A DNA stretch of 64,000 nt from contig NC_088681.1 in assembly GCF_950023065.1 (NCBI RefSeq), forward strand, positions 51,680,836 through 51,744,835. Direction: 5' to 3'. The notes beneath the pieces are model-generated. The model did not search any database and was not told where the DNA came from. It saw only the letters and a list, made by a program, of their open reading frames with translations. This document shows positions 34,822-46,636 of this stretch, piece after piece (position 1 is the stretch's first letter; each line of letters starts with the position of its first letter). The DNA comes from Planococcus citri (taxonomy: Eukaryota; Arthropoda; Insecta; Hemiptera; Pseudococcidae). Position numbers and translations under genes: made by a program.

Positions 34822-37538
34822 TCATGTTTCATTCAATGTTTCTGATCTGTTGGTATCCATCTCCGGCACTGGGGTCGTTTCAAACAATTCTCGCATTCTT
34901 GTTTCAAACTTTTCCTGCCAGTTTTCAAATTCTATTCTAGTTTTCTTTTCATTATAATAAGGAAACCAATCCAACTCTAAATTTCCCTCATTAGGTGTAT
35001 CGGTCTTGTAACCTAACTTCGTTTTCATATCTGTGTCTAGTTCGCAAACGTAAATAAAACCCGATTTTGCATTCTCATCCCTGTTGGTTGTGCTCATGTA
35101 TCGAAGACTTTCCCAGCCCCAATATTTGGATTTATCTTCGCAAATTATATCTTCATTTTCGACTTTAGGTTGGTTGTGGATCACAATAACTGCATTAAAA
35201 CAGCATGTTGATTTTTCAGTATCGCAATCGTGTGATTTGAATTGTACTATCTTGTAAATTATGTTGGGTATTGGCATCATTTTTCCGTGCAGAAACATTT
35301 CGTGTTTTTTATTTCCTTTTTTGAGTGTGAGCGTTTTGTAAGTTCCTACGATTATTTTTAGTCTTTGATTTGTGACCTGTAACAAAATTTTCGATTAGAA
35401 AGGTGTGATTTTTGAAACAAAATCGAGTGCCTGCTGCCTGGGGTCCATCTGAATTTGATTTATTCAAAGTAATATGTTTAGGTGACGATTTACTCGTGAT
35501 TATATTTTCATTCTTACTTGGGCTGCGGCGACTAAAAACTTTTCCGAATAATTCAAGGGTTTTTCTGCTGTTTCGAACCAAATAGGAACTTCGACCAAAC
35601 TGGAACATGAAATCACTTCTGAAGGAGTAGTTTGAAATTGATAAGGTGCCAATAAAGCGTACGGTGACCCATAAGCGCTGCCAATTTCCGGTAAAGTCAC
35701 ATCTTTGAAAACTTTATTTTGATTCGGCTATTCAAACACAATGAAGTTCTGTAGAGGGTACTTGGGACTCCATGTTACCACTCTACAGTGGTAATTTGAT
35801 GCCCAGGCCGGAGGCTGCACTGAGCCAGGCGCAACGCCATCTGGTGGACTGGTTCAGGGTAGTTGACGGCCGAGAGTAAGTTATAGAGTAGCTTGGCAGT
35901 TTCCTTTTATTCATCTTTACGAGTAGTATGAGCTTTCGCAGCTGGCTTATGCCACTTAAGGAAACGCCTTGTTCTCAGCAGAATCTTTCGTCATACGAAT
36001 GGTAATGTTAGTACATCGTAGTAACGTGTGCTGTATTATTTTTATGTGCTCGAATAAATATTCAGAGTAAATTGCTTTGGCCATTTATTGCGTTTGGTAT
36101 TTATAAGAGTACGTTTGTGGTAGGTAAAACAGATATAGGTGTCATACACCTTGGTACTTTTGGCCTAAACGGTCTGATCGAATTTAGTGGCCTCAGAGCC
36201 AGATGGTATAAGTATTCTGAAGCCATCTAAACGAGAAAGTAGAGGTTTTACCATTACAGTTCAATTTTTATTATATTTGAACTGTTTGAAATGAGCATCT
36301 TTCTACGTTTGTGAGAATTTTTACTCACATCCAAGTAATACGTGTACACGTTGTCTTCTGCGTAAAATTGCATTCCTAAATTCTTATCCTTGCACTCTAT
36401 CTGCAAATCACTTTTAGTTTGTGTTATGAAATAAGTCAAACTTTCCACATTCCACGTTGAAAAGTCATATTTCATGGAGGCTCTTGAAAACCATATAAAG
36501 TCCTGCAATAGGTACAACAATTCATTGTTTAGTTTGAGTTTTGGCATGAATTACGAATTGTTTACTTATAGGTACCTATAAGGCATTAAAACATAAGAAA
36601 TACTCATTTGGATTTGTGAATTTCGAGAAACATAAAAATGTGTAGGTATGTAATATTCTCATTATTAGGTATTGAGTGCATGAACAGGAACTTACCAAGT
36701 CATATTTTATTGGATAATCGAAAGGACTATCCGAATCATCTTTCTCAACGTAAGGAGTCTTATTATCACTGCCCAAATTCTTTACGAAATCTAAAGTTTG
36801 TCGAATCAATGAAGGAGTTGGCAAAAGCTGATCGAAATGGTGAAAAAACTCAAATTAACATTTAGTTTGACAATTTTCTCATTTGCTCTAAAAAAAAAGT
36901 TATTAGGTTGGTAAAGTATATTGTGTACCCGACTGAATAGTTTGAAATCAGACTCTTTGAAAATTTTGTCGACTTCTGCTTTATCATTGTACACCTATTC
37001 GTTGTTAAATATCATACGATTTAACATTGTGTATGAAATCAGCCGGACATTTTTTATTAGCTCATTGTTGAAAACCGTACTTAGTACTTACCTCGTAACC
37101 AAATTCTATAAATTTGTCTTTAGATTTTGGATCATTTTCATTACGTACTACAGCGGCTAGTTTGAAGTGTTCTTCGCACTTTTTGCGAAGCAGATACGAG
37201 TCATCCTCTGTATCTTCAGCATAGTCTCTCACAAATAGAGCTTTCTGATCCAGCGAACGGTCTTCGTTGAATTTCTTTTCCCTATCATAATCGGCTGGAC
37301 AAGCGATTGCATAAGGGCCAGGATTTTTCGTTGCAGTTTCCCAATCAGGATAAATTTCCAGTGTATCACCATTGAAAATTAAAGCTGAAACAAAGAGTAC
37401 CCGATGTGATAGGATATTTATTAGAGTTCTATATTGAGAGATAATCTCAGTTTGAATCTTACGTGGTGGCTCGGTTCGAATCAAAGAAATTGAGGAATAA
37501 ATCACAAGTAGACGTAAAGTGCACAAAATGTTGGTCAT
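34822..37538 (-). CDS. Secreted NUC-fold pseudonuclease-like protein, copy D
   Basis: There are seven exons: 37463-37538, 37092-37384, 36929-36994, 36696-36827, 36329-36502, 35518-35727 and 34822-35376, giving an open 501-residue product. The signal peptide is MTNILCTLRLLVIYSSISLI. PLIFNGDTLEIYPDW and GPYAIACPA follow in exon 2. The active-site equivalent in exon 6 is SPYALLAPYQF (about residues 268-278), which lacks the catalytic Arg, Gly and His. Exon 7 ends in MRELFETTPVPEMDTNRSE. It is the recent duplicate of C and, unlike C, keeps the frame in exon 6. Intron 5 (601 nt) contains a 509-bp solo LTR, but both splice sites are intact. Intron 1 is 78 nt with no in-frame stop. Confidence 0.83.
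35750..36258. mobile_element. Solo LTR in intron 5 of gene D
   Basis: A 509-bp insertion relative to copy C begins TGTAGAGGGTAC and ends CCATTACA, i.e. TG...CA termini. GTTC is duplicated on both sides (35746-35749 and 36259-36262). It contains AATAAA followed by ATTCAGAGTAAATTGC, as expected for an R/U5 region. No internal retroelement sequence remains, so it is a solo LTR. The superfamily is not determined. Confidence 0.8.
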
Positions 37539-38579
37539 ATTTTTCGCTAATGAATTCGATCGACTGGCTATTTGAAAGATGAAGAATGAATGTGAAGTTC
37601 TGGATGAATTTCAGTTACTTTATGTGTGGTTCAGGTCGAAAGGTGCGACCAGCTCATCAGTACCTACGTATACTGATATAAATATTTGATTTATTACGAA
37701 TACCTATACCACATTTAATGAATTTCAACACTTTGATATTGAAATTTCAATAAGACAGCACAGTGTGACTTTATGTATGTATCATACCTTGATATGTACT
37801 TACCTGCTGATAGCACAGTTGCGTGGCAGAAAAATTATATTTTTGCATGATAACATGACGTCAGTCACATTTGGCATCAGTAATGTCTTGAAATTGAACG
37901 TTTTGTGCGTGCTATCTGAAAAATTTGTGTATGTATAGCGTGAGTTATTGTAATTATTGTATACCTGCTTGCTTAGGTTTTGGCATTATGATATCAAATT
38001 TGGTGAACGTTTATTACAAATGGTGGTAAATTATGCCATATATTTTTCTCAGGGTGGCATCTTCATAAACAGAAATGAGATATATAGGTCGAGGTACGAG
38101 CATTCAATATTTTTCTGTTGGAATTTAAATTGTTTAGAAGACAGAGATGGGCGATTTTTTTATGTTTCATGCTACTTACGTAGCTTGTAATTCTTAAGAA
38201 TAATAGAACCTGCTGTTCAAACTCCCTTCTTGATACAGAACCATTATTTTTACCTGAAACATTTAGAGTTACAATAAAGAAGCATTGATCAAAAAAAAGA
38301 ATAAGTACGTTCCTAGTTACGGAACAAGAGTTTGCCGGAAATCGGAAATTCCTGAATGGCTCGAAACCACCAAAAAATAGTTCAAAATCGTTGCCTAGTG
38401 TAATGAGAAGAACATTTTTTGATTTAAACTTGCGAAAACCAATTTTAAAAATCTGTGCTCGAAATTGAAAACGTAGGTATGCTGTGAATCATTCATAAAT
38501 GGAATTCAAGCTGTCCAAATTTATTTTTCAAATTTCGATGAATGCTTGAAAATTTATAATTTTTGGCAATTTTTTGCAA
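37539..38579. other. Upstream region of gene D
   Basis: It matches the upstream regions of B, C and E to about 38330, then becomes AT-rich sequence without a gene. Confidence 0.5.
37809..37863 (-). promoter_or_regulatory. Conserved upstream block of gene D
   Basis: GATAGCACAGTTGCG (37809-37823) and TGACGTCA (37856-37863) lie about 318 bp upstream of the ATG. Confidence 0.5.
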
Positions 38580-39655
38580 GTTATGCCATTCTTAAATACC
38601 TCCACAAGGCACTGAGATTTATCCAGCAGCTCCAGTTTTGGCTTATTCTTGGCCTGTTTATGAGCTGCATATTTTTAACTCGGGCTAGAGAGAAAAAAGT
38701 TCAAAACATCAAAAAATTTATTCACACAGAAGAATTTTAAAAATTTGAATGACGGTTTTTGTTGCCTGAAACCAACCTCTTGGACCTTAAAATTTCCATA
38801 TCGAGCTATGTTGGAGCCTTCAGCGCAATTTTTGATTTCTCCTGCGTTTTTGCAAATTTCTACAGAAAGCTTGGGAACAGATTTGGGCTTCTAATGATCG
38901 ATGTTTGATTTATTCTTGAGCATTTTTTTCATATATGTACATATAGGTTAGGTATAAGGAAAAGAATTCAACTATAATAAAGAATTTTCTGTAGGGGTGA
39001 AATTTTTATTTTTTCCCGGAGTAATTGTTTTTTTGTTTTTTTTTTTTCTGTCTGAAACCAGCCTCTAGAGTGCGATGTTCTCCATTTTGTGTCATTCTGC
39101 AGTCTCTGGCGTGACTTTTTAATTTTCCCTGAGTTTTCAAATTCTTCCAGAGGCGTGGAAATTGGTTTTAAGCCGCTAAAAATCGAGTTGTGGCGCATTC
39201 TCGACCTGTTTAACAAGTTCATCCACATTGGACAGAATTTCCATGGACACCTCCCGTACGGAAAAATACTATGGTCAACCATAGTATTTTTCCGTACGGG
39301 CTCCGGTGTGTTTTCTGACCAGCATGCAAAAACCCAAAAAATTTAAAATTTTCTGATCGTTTACAAATAGTTTTTATTTACATGAATGGCTGTATATTGT
39401 CTGAAATCAACCATTAAATCCGAATTTCATCATTTCCAGTCATTCGGAGTCTCCAATACGATTTTAGTTTTCAGGTAGAATTTTAAAATTTCTCCAGAAA
39501 ACCTGAATATTAATTTAGACAGCAGAAAATGGAATTGTATTTGTGGCTTATTCTTGACCTGTTTATAAGCACTTAAGCAGCATGTTCAATTGTTCATCCA
39601 TCAGGGAAAGAATTCAAAAAATCAGTAATTTAAAAATGTAAGTACATATAATAAT
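38580..39655. repeat. 3'-flank monomer array of gene E
   Basis: This is the same four-monomer arrangement as for B, C and D, with anchors near 38638, 38907, 39190 and 39545. It carries a 48-bp perfect palindrome at 39253-39300. Confidence 0.65.
39253..39300. repeat. 48-bp perfect palindrome
   Basis: The 23-bp arms start CCCGTACGGAAAAATACTAT and surround a 2-bp centre. It is absent at the homologous place in the B, C and D flanks. CTCC lies on both sides, so it may be a minute insertion. Confidence 0.8.
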
Positions 39656-39660
39656 AATAC

Positions 39661-40332
39661 GAGTACCTTAGAGTCAAACCCAGAATTCTCCACTTTTCAC
39701 CATTTTGAGAAAAACGCAAAAAACTGATGAAAGGTGGGAATCAGTAGTAGCAGGTTTCTGATCTCGCCTATATATAGTGCTTCGGGTAACAATCGAATTG
39801 ACAAAAAAAAAAAAATTTCAAGTCTTTCCATTGCAGTAATTCACGATATCATTTTGGAGAATTCTGGTTTTGACTCCAAGTATGTAAAAAATATCGAAAA
39901 TACACGAAAATGCATGATAAAATGAGGGATGATTCTAGATTCAAGTCCGTTGAAAGTATCTCAAGGTTGTTTATAGTCGACTAGAATAAAAAAAAAATTT
40001 TTTTGAAGTATTTTTTTCAAAGTTTGACTCGAACCCGGTACTTTTGGATCCCCTAACCATCATGGTATCGAATGAGGTAAAATGTTGAATGGCAATTGAT
40101 GCGTACCTACTAACTGTACCCAAAACTACCATAATCTCATTTTTGAAAATTTTGGACATTTTTCGGAATTTGACTCTGACCCAGTACTTTGGACCCCCCC
40201 GACTACGTCATTGTGTCAGGTAGGTAAAAACGGAGAATGGCAATCGATGCGTACCTACTAACTGTACCCAAAACAATCATAACCTCATTTTTGAAAAATT
40301 TGGAGAATTCTGGGTTTGACTCTAAGGTACTC
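39661..40332. mobile_element. TIR element GAGTACCTTAGAGTC
   Basis: It starts GAGTACCTTAGAGTCAAACC and ends with the inverse, with TIRs of about 32 bp. It contains two tandem units (about 40020-40290), each with GATGCGTACCTACTAACTGT and CATAAYCTCATTTTTGAAAA. No transposase is seen. Confidence 0.7.
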
Positions 40333-40608
40333 AATATGAGTGACGGTTTCTTGTCTAAAAGAAAACCAACCCTCACCTTAGTATTTTACAAGGAATAGTA
40401 GAGTTGTTTCTGAAAGTTGTATTTATGTATGTGCTGTACAATTGTGTAGCATATTATTCAGGTAGGTACAAATTAAATTACTTAGTGATTTAAAAACCAC
40501 CAATCCCATCCACTAAAAATAACTTATTAATCTAATTTAATGAATAATTGCTTCTTACAAAACTACTTAAATAATAATTACCTACACCGTTTACCATATT
40601 GAATTGAT

Positions 40609-42829
40609 TCATATTTCTTTCTGTGTTTCTGACCTGTTAGAATCCACCACCGGCTCCGGGGTCGTTTCAAACAAATCTCGCATTCTTGTTTCAAACTTTT
40701 CCTGCCAGTTTTCAAATTCTATTCTAGCGTTCTTTTTATTATAACTAGGAAAATAATCCAACTCTAAATTTAACTCATTAGATGTATAGTAACCTAATTT
40801 CGTTTGCATATCTTTGTCTAGTTCGCAAACGTAAATAAAATCTGATTTTGTATTCTCATCCCTGTTGGTTGTACTCATGTATCGGAGACTTTCCCAGCCC
40901 CAATATTTGGATTTATCTTCGCAAATTATATCTTCCTTATTGACTTGAGGTTGGTTGTGGATCACGATAACTGCATTAAACCAGTATGTTCTTTTTCCGA
41001 CGCCACGATTGTGTGATTTGAATTTGACTATCTTGTAAATGATTTTGGGTATTGGTATCTTTTTTCCATTCAGAAACATTTCGTGTGGTTTATTACCTTT
41101 TTCTGTCTGGAGTGTGAGCGTTTCGTAAGTCCCCACGATTATTTTTAGTCTTTGACTTGTTACCTGTAACAAAATTTTTGATTAGAAATGTGTGATTTTT
41201 GAAAAAAAATGTCGAGTATTGTGATTCAATCTAAATTCAATTCACTTCTCGTAATGTTTAGATGAAGATTTACTCGTGATTATATTTGATTCTTACTTGA
41301 GATGCGGCGACTAAAAACTTTTCCGAATAATTCAAAGGTTCTTCTGCTGTTTCGTACCAAATAGGAACTTCGACCAAACTTGAACATGAAATTTCTTCTG
41401 AAGGGATGGTTTGAAATTGATAAGGTGCCAATAAAGCATGTGGCGACACATAAACGCTGCGAATTTTGGGTACAGTCACATCCTTAAAAACGGTCTTTTG
41501 GTTCCCCTATTCAAACAATATAATAAGGTTCAATGTTTATAGTACTGTATTTCAACTGTTTGAAATGAGTTTCTTTCTACGTTCGCAAGAATATTTACTC
41601 ACATCCAAGTAATACGTGTACAGGTTATCTTTTGCGTAAAATTGCATTCCCAAGTTCTTATTCTTGCACTCTATTTGCAAATCACTGTCATTTTGTGTTA
41701 TGAAATAAGTCAGCCTTTCCACATGCCACTTCGAGAAGTCATATTTCATGGATGCTCTTGAAAGCCATATAAAGTCCTACAATAGGTACAACAATTTATT
41801 GTTTTATACCAGTTTTCGCATAAATCATAAATTTTTTACTATCAAGTACCTATATGAAAATTTTAAAATAACTACTCATTTGGATTTGTGAATTTCGTTT
41901 CGTGAAACATAAAAATGTCTGCAATATTGGTCTGATCTATCTCGAGTTTCTCATAAGATACCTATTTTGCTATTCTCATTATTATTGGGTACACGAACAA
42001 TAACTCACCAAGTCAACCTTTCGTGGATTTTCATAAATATCATCTGAATCATCTTTCTCAATGTAAGGAGTCTTGTCATCGTCCTTATTTACGAAATCTA
42101 TACCTTTTAGGATGAATGAAGGCGATGGCAAAAGCTGGTCGAAATGGAACAAAAATTCAAATTAGCATTGTATTTGACAATTTTCATACTTGCTTTATAG
42201 AAAAATGATTAGGTAAGCAAGTACCGGACTAAATAGTTTGAAATCAGACGTCTTGAAGCTTTTGTTGACTTCTGATTTATCGTTGTACACCTATCAATTG
42301 TAAAATTACATTTCAACATTATGTATGAAATACGCGATAAATTTTTCATTCGCTCGATGTCGAATACCTACTTACTTCGTAACCAAATTCAATAAATTTG
42401 TCTTTAGATTTTGGATCTTCTTCTTTACGCACTACAGCGGCTATTTTGAAGTATTCCTTGCACTTTTTGCGAACCATATACTCGTACGGGTAATTCTCTG
42501 TATCTTTAGCATAATCTTTTACAAATAGAGCTTTATGATCCAACGAACCTTCTTCGTTGAATTTCTCTTCCTGATCATTATAGGCTGGACAAGCAATTGC
42601 ATAAGGACCGGGATTTTTCGACGCAGTTTCCCAATCAGGATAAATTTCCAGTTTATCGCCATTGAAAATTAAAGCTGAAACAAAGAGTACCCGATGAGAT
42701 AGGATATTTACTTGAGTTCTGTATTGAGAAATAAATTTCAGTTTGGAACTTACGTGGTGGCTCCGTTCGAATCAGAGAGATTGAGAAGTAAATCACGAGT
42801 AGGTGTAAAATGCACGAAATGTTGGTCAT
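40609..42829 (-). CDS. Secreted NUC-fold pseudonuclease-like protein, copy E
   Basis: There are seven exons: 42754-42829, 42376-42674, 42225-42290, 42009-42134, 41603-41776, 41297-41506 and 40609-41163, giving an open 501-residue product. The signal peptide starts MTNISCILHLLVIYFSISLI. Exon 2 has PLIFNGDKLEIYPDW and GPYAIACPA, and is six bases longer than in C and D (two extra residues at YEYM). The active-site equivalent is SPHALLAPYQF (about residues 268-278); the His here sits in the place of the Arg, not of the catalytic His. Exon 7 keeps IVGTYETL, IPIPKIIYKIV, AVIVIHNQP, YWGWESL and FIYVCELD. It is the same subfamily as B-D. TGACGTCA lies about 308 bp upstream. Confidence 0.83.
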
Positions 42830-44349
42830 ATTTTTCGTTTATGAATTCGATCGACTATACCTCGGTATTTGAAAGATGAAGAATGAATGTGAAGTTCTGG
42901 ATGGATTTCAGTTACTTTATGAGTGATTCAGATCGAAAGATGCGACCAGCTCATCTGTAGGTACTGATATTGATATTTGATTTATTACGAATACCTACCA
43001 CCTTCGATGAATTTCAACACTTTGATATTGAGATTTCAAGAAAACAGCTGCAGCGCAGTGTGGTTTTCTGTATCATATCTCGGTACCTGATAGCATAGCT
43101 TCATAGCAGAAAAATATGTTTGCATGATTGATAACATGACGTCAGATGAATTGGGCATCACTAAATGTCTTGAAATTGCAGGTTTTATGCGATGATACCT
43201 ATCTGAAAAATTCGTGTAGGTAGCATGAATTATTGTAATTCTTGTAAACTTGCCCATGTTTTGGCATTAATGTCAAAACTGCTACACATTTATTACAAAT
43301 TGTTATGAATTATGCTATAATTTTTCTCAGTGTGGCATATTCACAAACAGAAATACGGGCATTCAATATTTTTCTGTTGGAATTTGAATCGTTTAGAAGA
43401 CAGATATGAGCGAATTTTCATGATTTATGCTACGTAGCTAATAAATCTTAAGAATTATAGTACACTATGAAGTTCAAATTCACCTTCTGATACGAAACTA
43501 TTATTTTTACACGAAGCATTTAGAGTTACAATAAAAGTACCTACTACGTTCCTGCATTAGGGAACAAGAGTTTGCTGGAAATCGGAAATTCCAGAACGGC
43601 TTGAAACCGCCATCAAGATCCAGAAATTCACTTAAAAGTGAAAACCTCAGAATAGACAGCTTAAAAATTAAAATATTCCTACCTATAAAATCAGCCTTCA
43701 ATGCCTTCTCAAATGTTGATTTTTTTGTGAAACAGGAGCCAAATTTGAATTTTTAAAAATCCTCCAAAAATTAAAAAGTGATGATCTACTCTAGAAATTA
43801 GACGTAGTGTTGTAGTCTTTAATGCTTATTCGATTTTTCTCCTGGCCACTATATTTTTTCTGCTGGCTAAGATAGACCAAGTTCCCTTTGAGAATCACTA
43901 ATCTGAGTTTGAAAGTAACCAAGAAAAAAATTCAGCTCCGGAGGTTCCTTTGAAAGGGAGATATGGGTCCCCAGAGAGGGGACATTTTCGAGAAAAAATG
44001 TGGTTTTCAAGTCCAGCCTTCATCCAGCTTGTGCTGGAAATATGTAATTTCCCAGTTTCAACTGCTCATATTTTAGATTCTGCATTAACCAAGGCAAATG
44101 CTCTCAGGGTTATACTGAATAGTTGAAAATTTGTAAATCACTTATTTTTAGGTAAATTCGTTTTTAAAAAATTGTTTTCATCCCTAATATTTTGCATGAA
44201 TTGTGCCAAAATATTGAAAGATATCATTTTTAAACTAGAGAAATATTTGAGGACTTTTTGTACCGATTTTTGGCTGTCATTGTGAATATTGAGAAGCTCA
44301 AAAAAGTGATAAGTTTTTGGCTATTTTTCTTGATTTTTTTCAAAACAGG
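42830..44349. other. Upstream region of gene E and spacer
   Basis: The proximal part matches the other family upstream regions. No gene is seen in the rest. Confidence 0.5.
43089..43144 (-). promoter_or_regulatory. Conserved upstream block of gene E
   Basis: A diverged GATAGCATAGCTTCA (from 43089) and a perfect TGACGTCA (43137-43144) lie about 308 bp upstream of the ATG. Confidence 0.45.
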
Positions 44350-46450
44350 TAACATCTCATGGCCGAAAATTGGCAATGGAATTCCTCGTAGTACTTCCTC
44401 TTGTACAACCACTGACTGGTCTACTTTCAAAACAGAGCTGGAAGAGCTTCCACCTATTACTGAAGAGATTTTACAGAGCACTGAAATTGACTCTCACCTT
44501 GACTTTCTGTCAAGAACAATTCTTAGTGCTGCCTCCAAAGCTCAATAAGCAATCTCTAAAGTCAGTGTAACAAATTCTAATCGTCCTTTTCCTATTGTTT
44601 GACTCATCCTAAAAAAAATCGCCTGAGAAGACAATGGCAAAGAACAAGAGACTATTCCTTGAAAAATCGCTTGAATCATCTAAACTATAATGTAAGTACA
44701 GAAAAGATTGGAAGAATATCAACATGCCAACTACCAAAGATATCTTGAGAGCCTATTGCCCAATTCTTCTTTATGGAATCATACTAGAAGTCTTCTCAAC
44801 AAACCAACGATATTACCTCCACTAACTCATAATAACAAATCGGCGACTACAAACCACAAAAAATGTGAATTATTTGCTGATTTTTACGAAGATATTTTCT
44901 GCAATAGAAATACAGGCACTCTTGATATTTTGACTGAACCTAGCAATCATCGTCTTCGCAAAATGCTTTGTAGAACCTCAGTTGAAGAAATTCGCTATAT
45001 TATTAAAAAAAATCAAAATCTGGACATCACTAGGCTCGGATAACATCAGTAACATTATGCTTAAAAACCTTCCAACAAATCGTTGCCTAAGCGTACGTCC
45101 ATCTGTTCACTTGATACCTCATCTAAAATTGCCTTCAATCTGGAGCACTATCTATTGGGTTTTAGTGTTCAACCAATATGTAGATATGCTGGTGGCATGT
45201 CTCTAACATAGCTACCCATTGGTTGAACACTAAAACCCAATAGATGACACTCCAGATTGAAGGCACTTTGCAATTTAGACAACGAAATATCCTAACGAGC
45301 TTCAAAACACTTTTCAACTCTTGCCTTCAAATTGGTTACTTTCCTAATGCCTGGAAAATTGCCAAAGTAATTCTGCTATCTAAAAAAGAATCTCCTTCTT
45401 TGTCTCCTAATGATTATAGACCTATCAGTCTTCTCTCTTCTCCATCCAAAATCCTTGAAAAAATCATTTGTAAAGTCTTTTGGGCTTTCTGAAAAAGGAA
45501 CAGATTTTGCCATCTTTTCAGTATGGTTTTCATAATAAAATGAGCACAGTTCATGAGTTGCATCGAATGGTACAACTTATTAACAATGGCTATGAAAAGA
45601 AGCAATTCACAACTGCAGCTTTTATAGACATCAAAAAGGCCTTCAACTCTGTATGGCATTGCGGTTTAATTCACAAATTAGTTACAATCGAAACATCCAC
45701 CTTTCTACATAAAATCATTTCTTCCTTCTTTCAAAATAGGAAATTTTATGTTCAAATCAACCATGAAAGCTCTTCGCTTTGAGGAATCAGCCAAGGTGTA
45801 CCGCAAGGCGCCTTATTGAGTCCAACATTGTTCATCTTATACTGCTATGATATTCCTAAACCAGCTGATAATGAAATAGCAATGTTTGCTGCTGATACGT
45901 GTTTACTCAGCCGAAATAATCTTCTAATTGCTTGTAATCAACTTCAAGCTGGTATCAAACCTCAGCTCTCAAAGTACATTTTCAGTACAGATAGAGGTGC
46001 TCAAAGTTTTGAGGAAAATAGGGATATTGTAAAGTTTGAGCGGGGTCAACTTGAAACCTACAAATGGCATACTTTTGGAACTTTTACCAGTTTGTGAATG
46101 TGAGCATATGGAAACGCTTTTCGGAGATGTGATGAAAATTAGTGTTGTCACTTTTTGAGCACCATAAATTAGCAGAAAAAGTTGAAAAATGATTTTTCTC
46201 CAGGGCATCTATGTGGAAAAATTCTGGAAAAATTACCCCAAGTAAATACAACTTTTTATGCTGGCGGCCTACCTTGTTGGATGAGATCGAGATGGAATAA
46301 ATTTGATCCAATCAAAACTTTTGATCTGATCAGATTATGGTTTGATTTGACTAAATCCAATCGTTTTCTGACCTAGCTTTAAATATCTGGGCACGTTCAC
46401 AATCGATGAATTTAACATTCAACGTGCACTTACTCAGAAATGGGAATTAA
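44350..46450 (+). pseudogene. Decayed LINE reverse-transcriptase ORF
   Basis: Plus-strand fragments occur in the right order for a Jockey-type ORF2. These are KNQNLDITRLGSDNISNIMLKNLP, FPNAWKIAKVILLSKKE, NDYRPISLLSSPSKILEKII, QYGFHNKMSTVHELHRM, TAAFIDIKKAFNSVW (finger/palm), GVPQGALLSPTLFILY and MFAADTCLLS. The last is a damaged FADD box, and a later YLGTFTIDE lies near 46393-46418. The frame is broken by several stops and shifts, by a hairpin insertion at about 45133-45267, and by an insertion between about 46000 and 46375. It is dead. Confidence 0.85.
45133..45267. mobile_element. Hairpin MITE inside the LINE
   Basis: The arms of about 45-50 bp start CCTTCAATCTGGAG and include CTATTGGGTTTTAGTGTTCA, with the inverse on the other side of a roughly 30-bp loop. 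It disrupts the LINE frame between its template and finger regions. Confidence 0.7.
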
Positions 46451-46636
46451 AATTCTAAGACAAAGTTTTAATTCAAATTTTATTTAAATTTTTTATCAGT
46501 GTATATAGTCATTTTATCTATGGATAATTCAATATACCTACAATACTTAATATTAGGTTAAAATTATTGTCTAAAGTAAGTTCAGATGCGGAATCTGCTA
46601 TACTTCTAGTTAATTCCAATATTCAGCACATAACTT

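Noticed and set aside
37062..37538. Single long exon running through exons 1 and 2 of gene D
   Set aside because: Consensus GT-AG sites and all paralogues support a 78-nt intron. Read-through is kept only as a finding.
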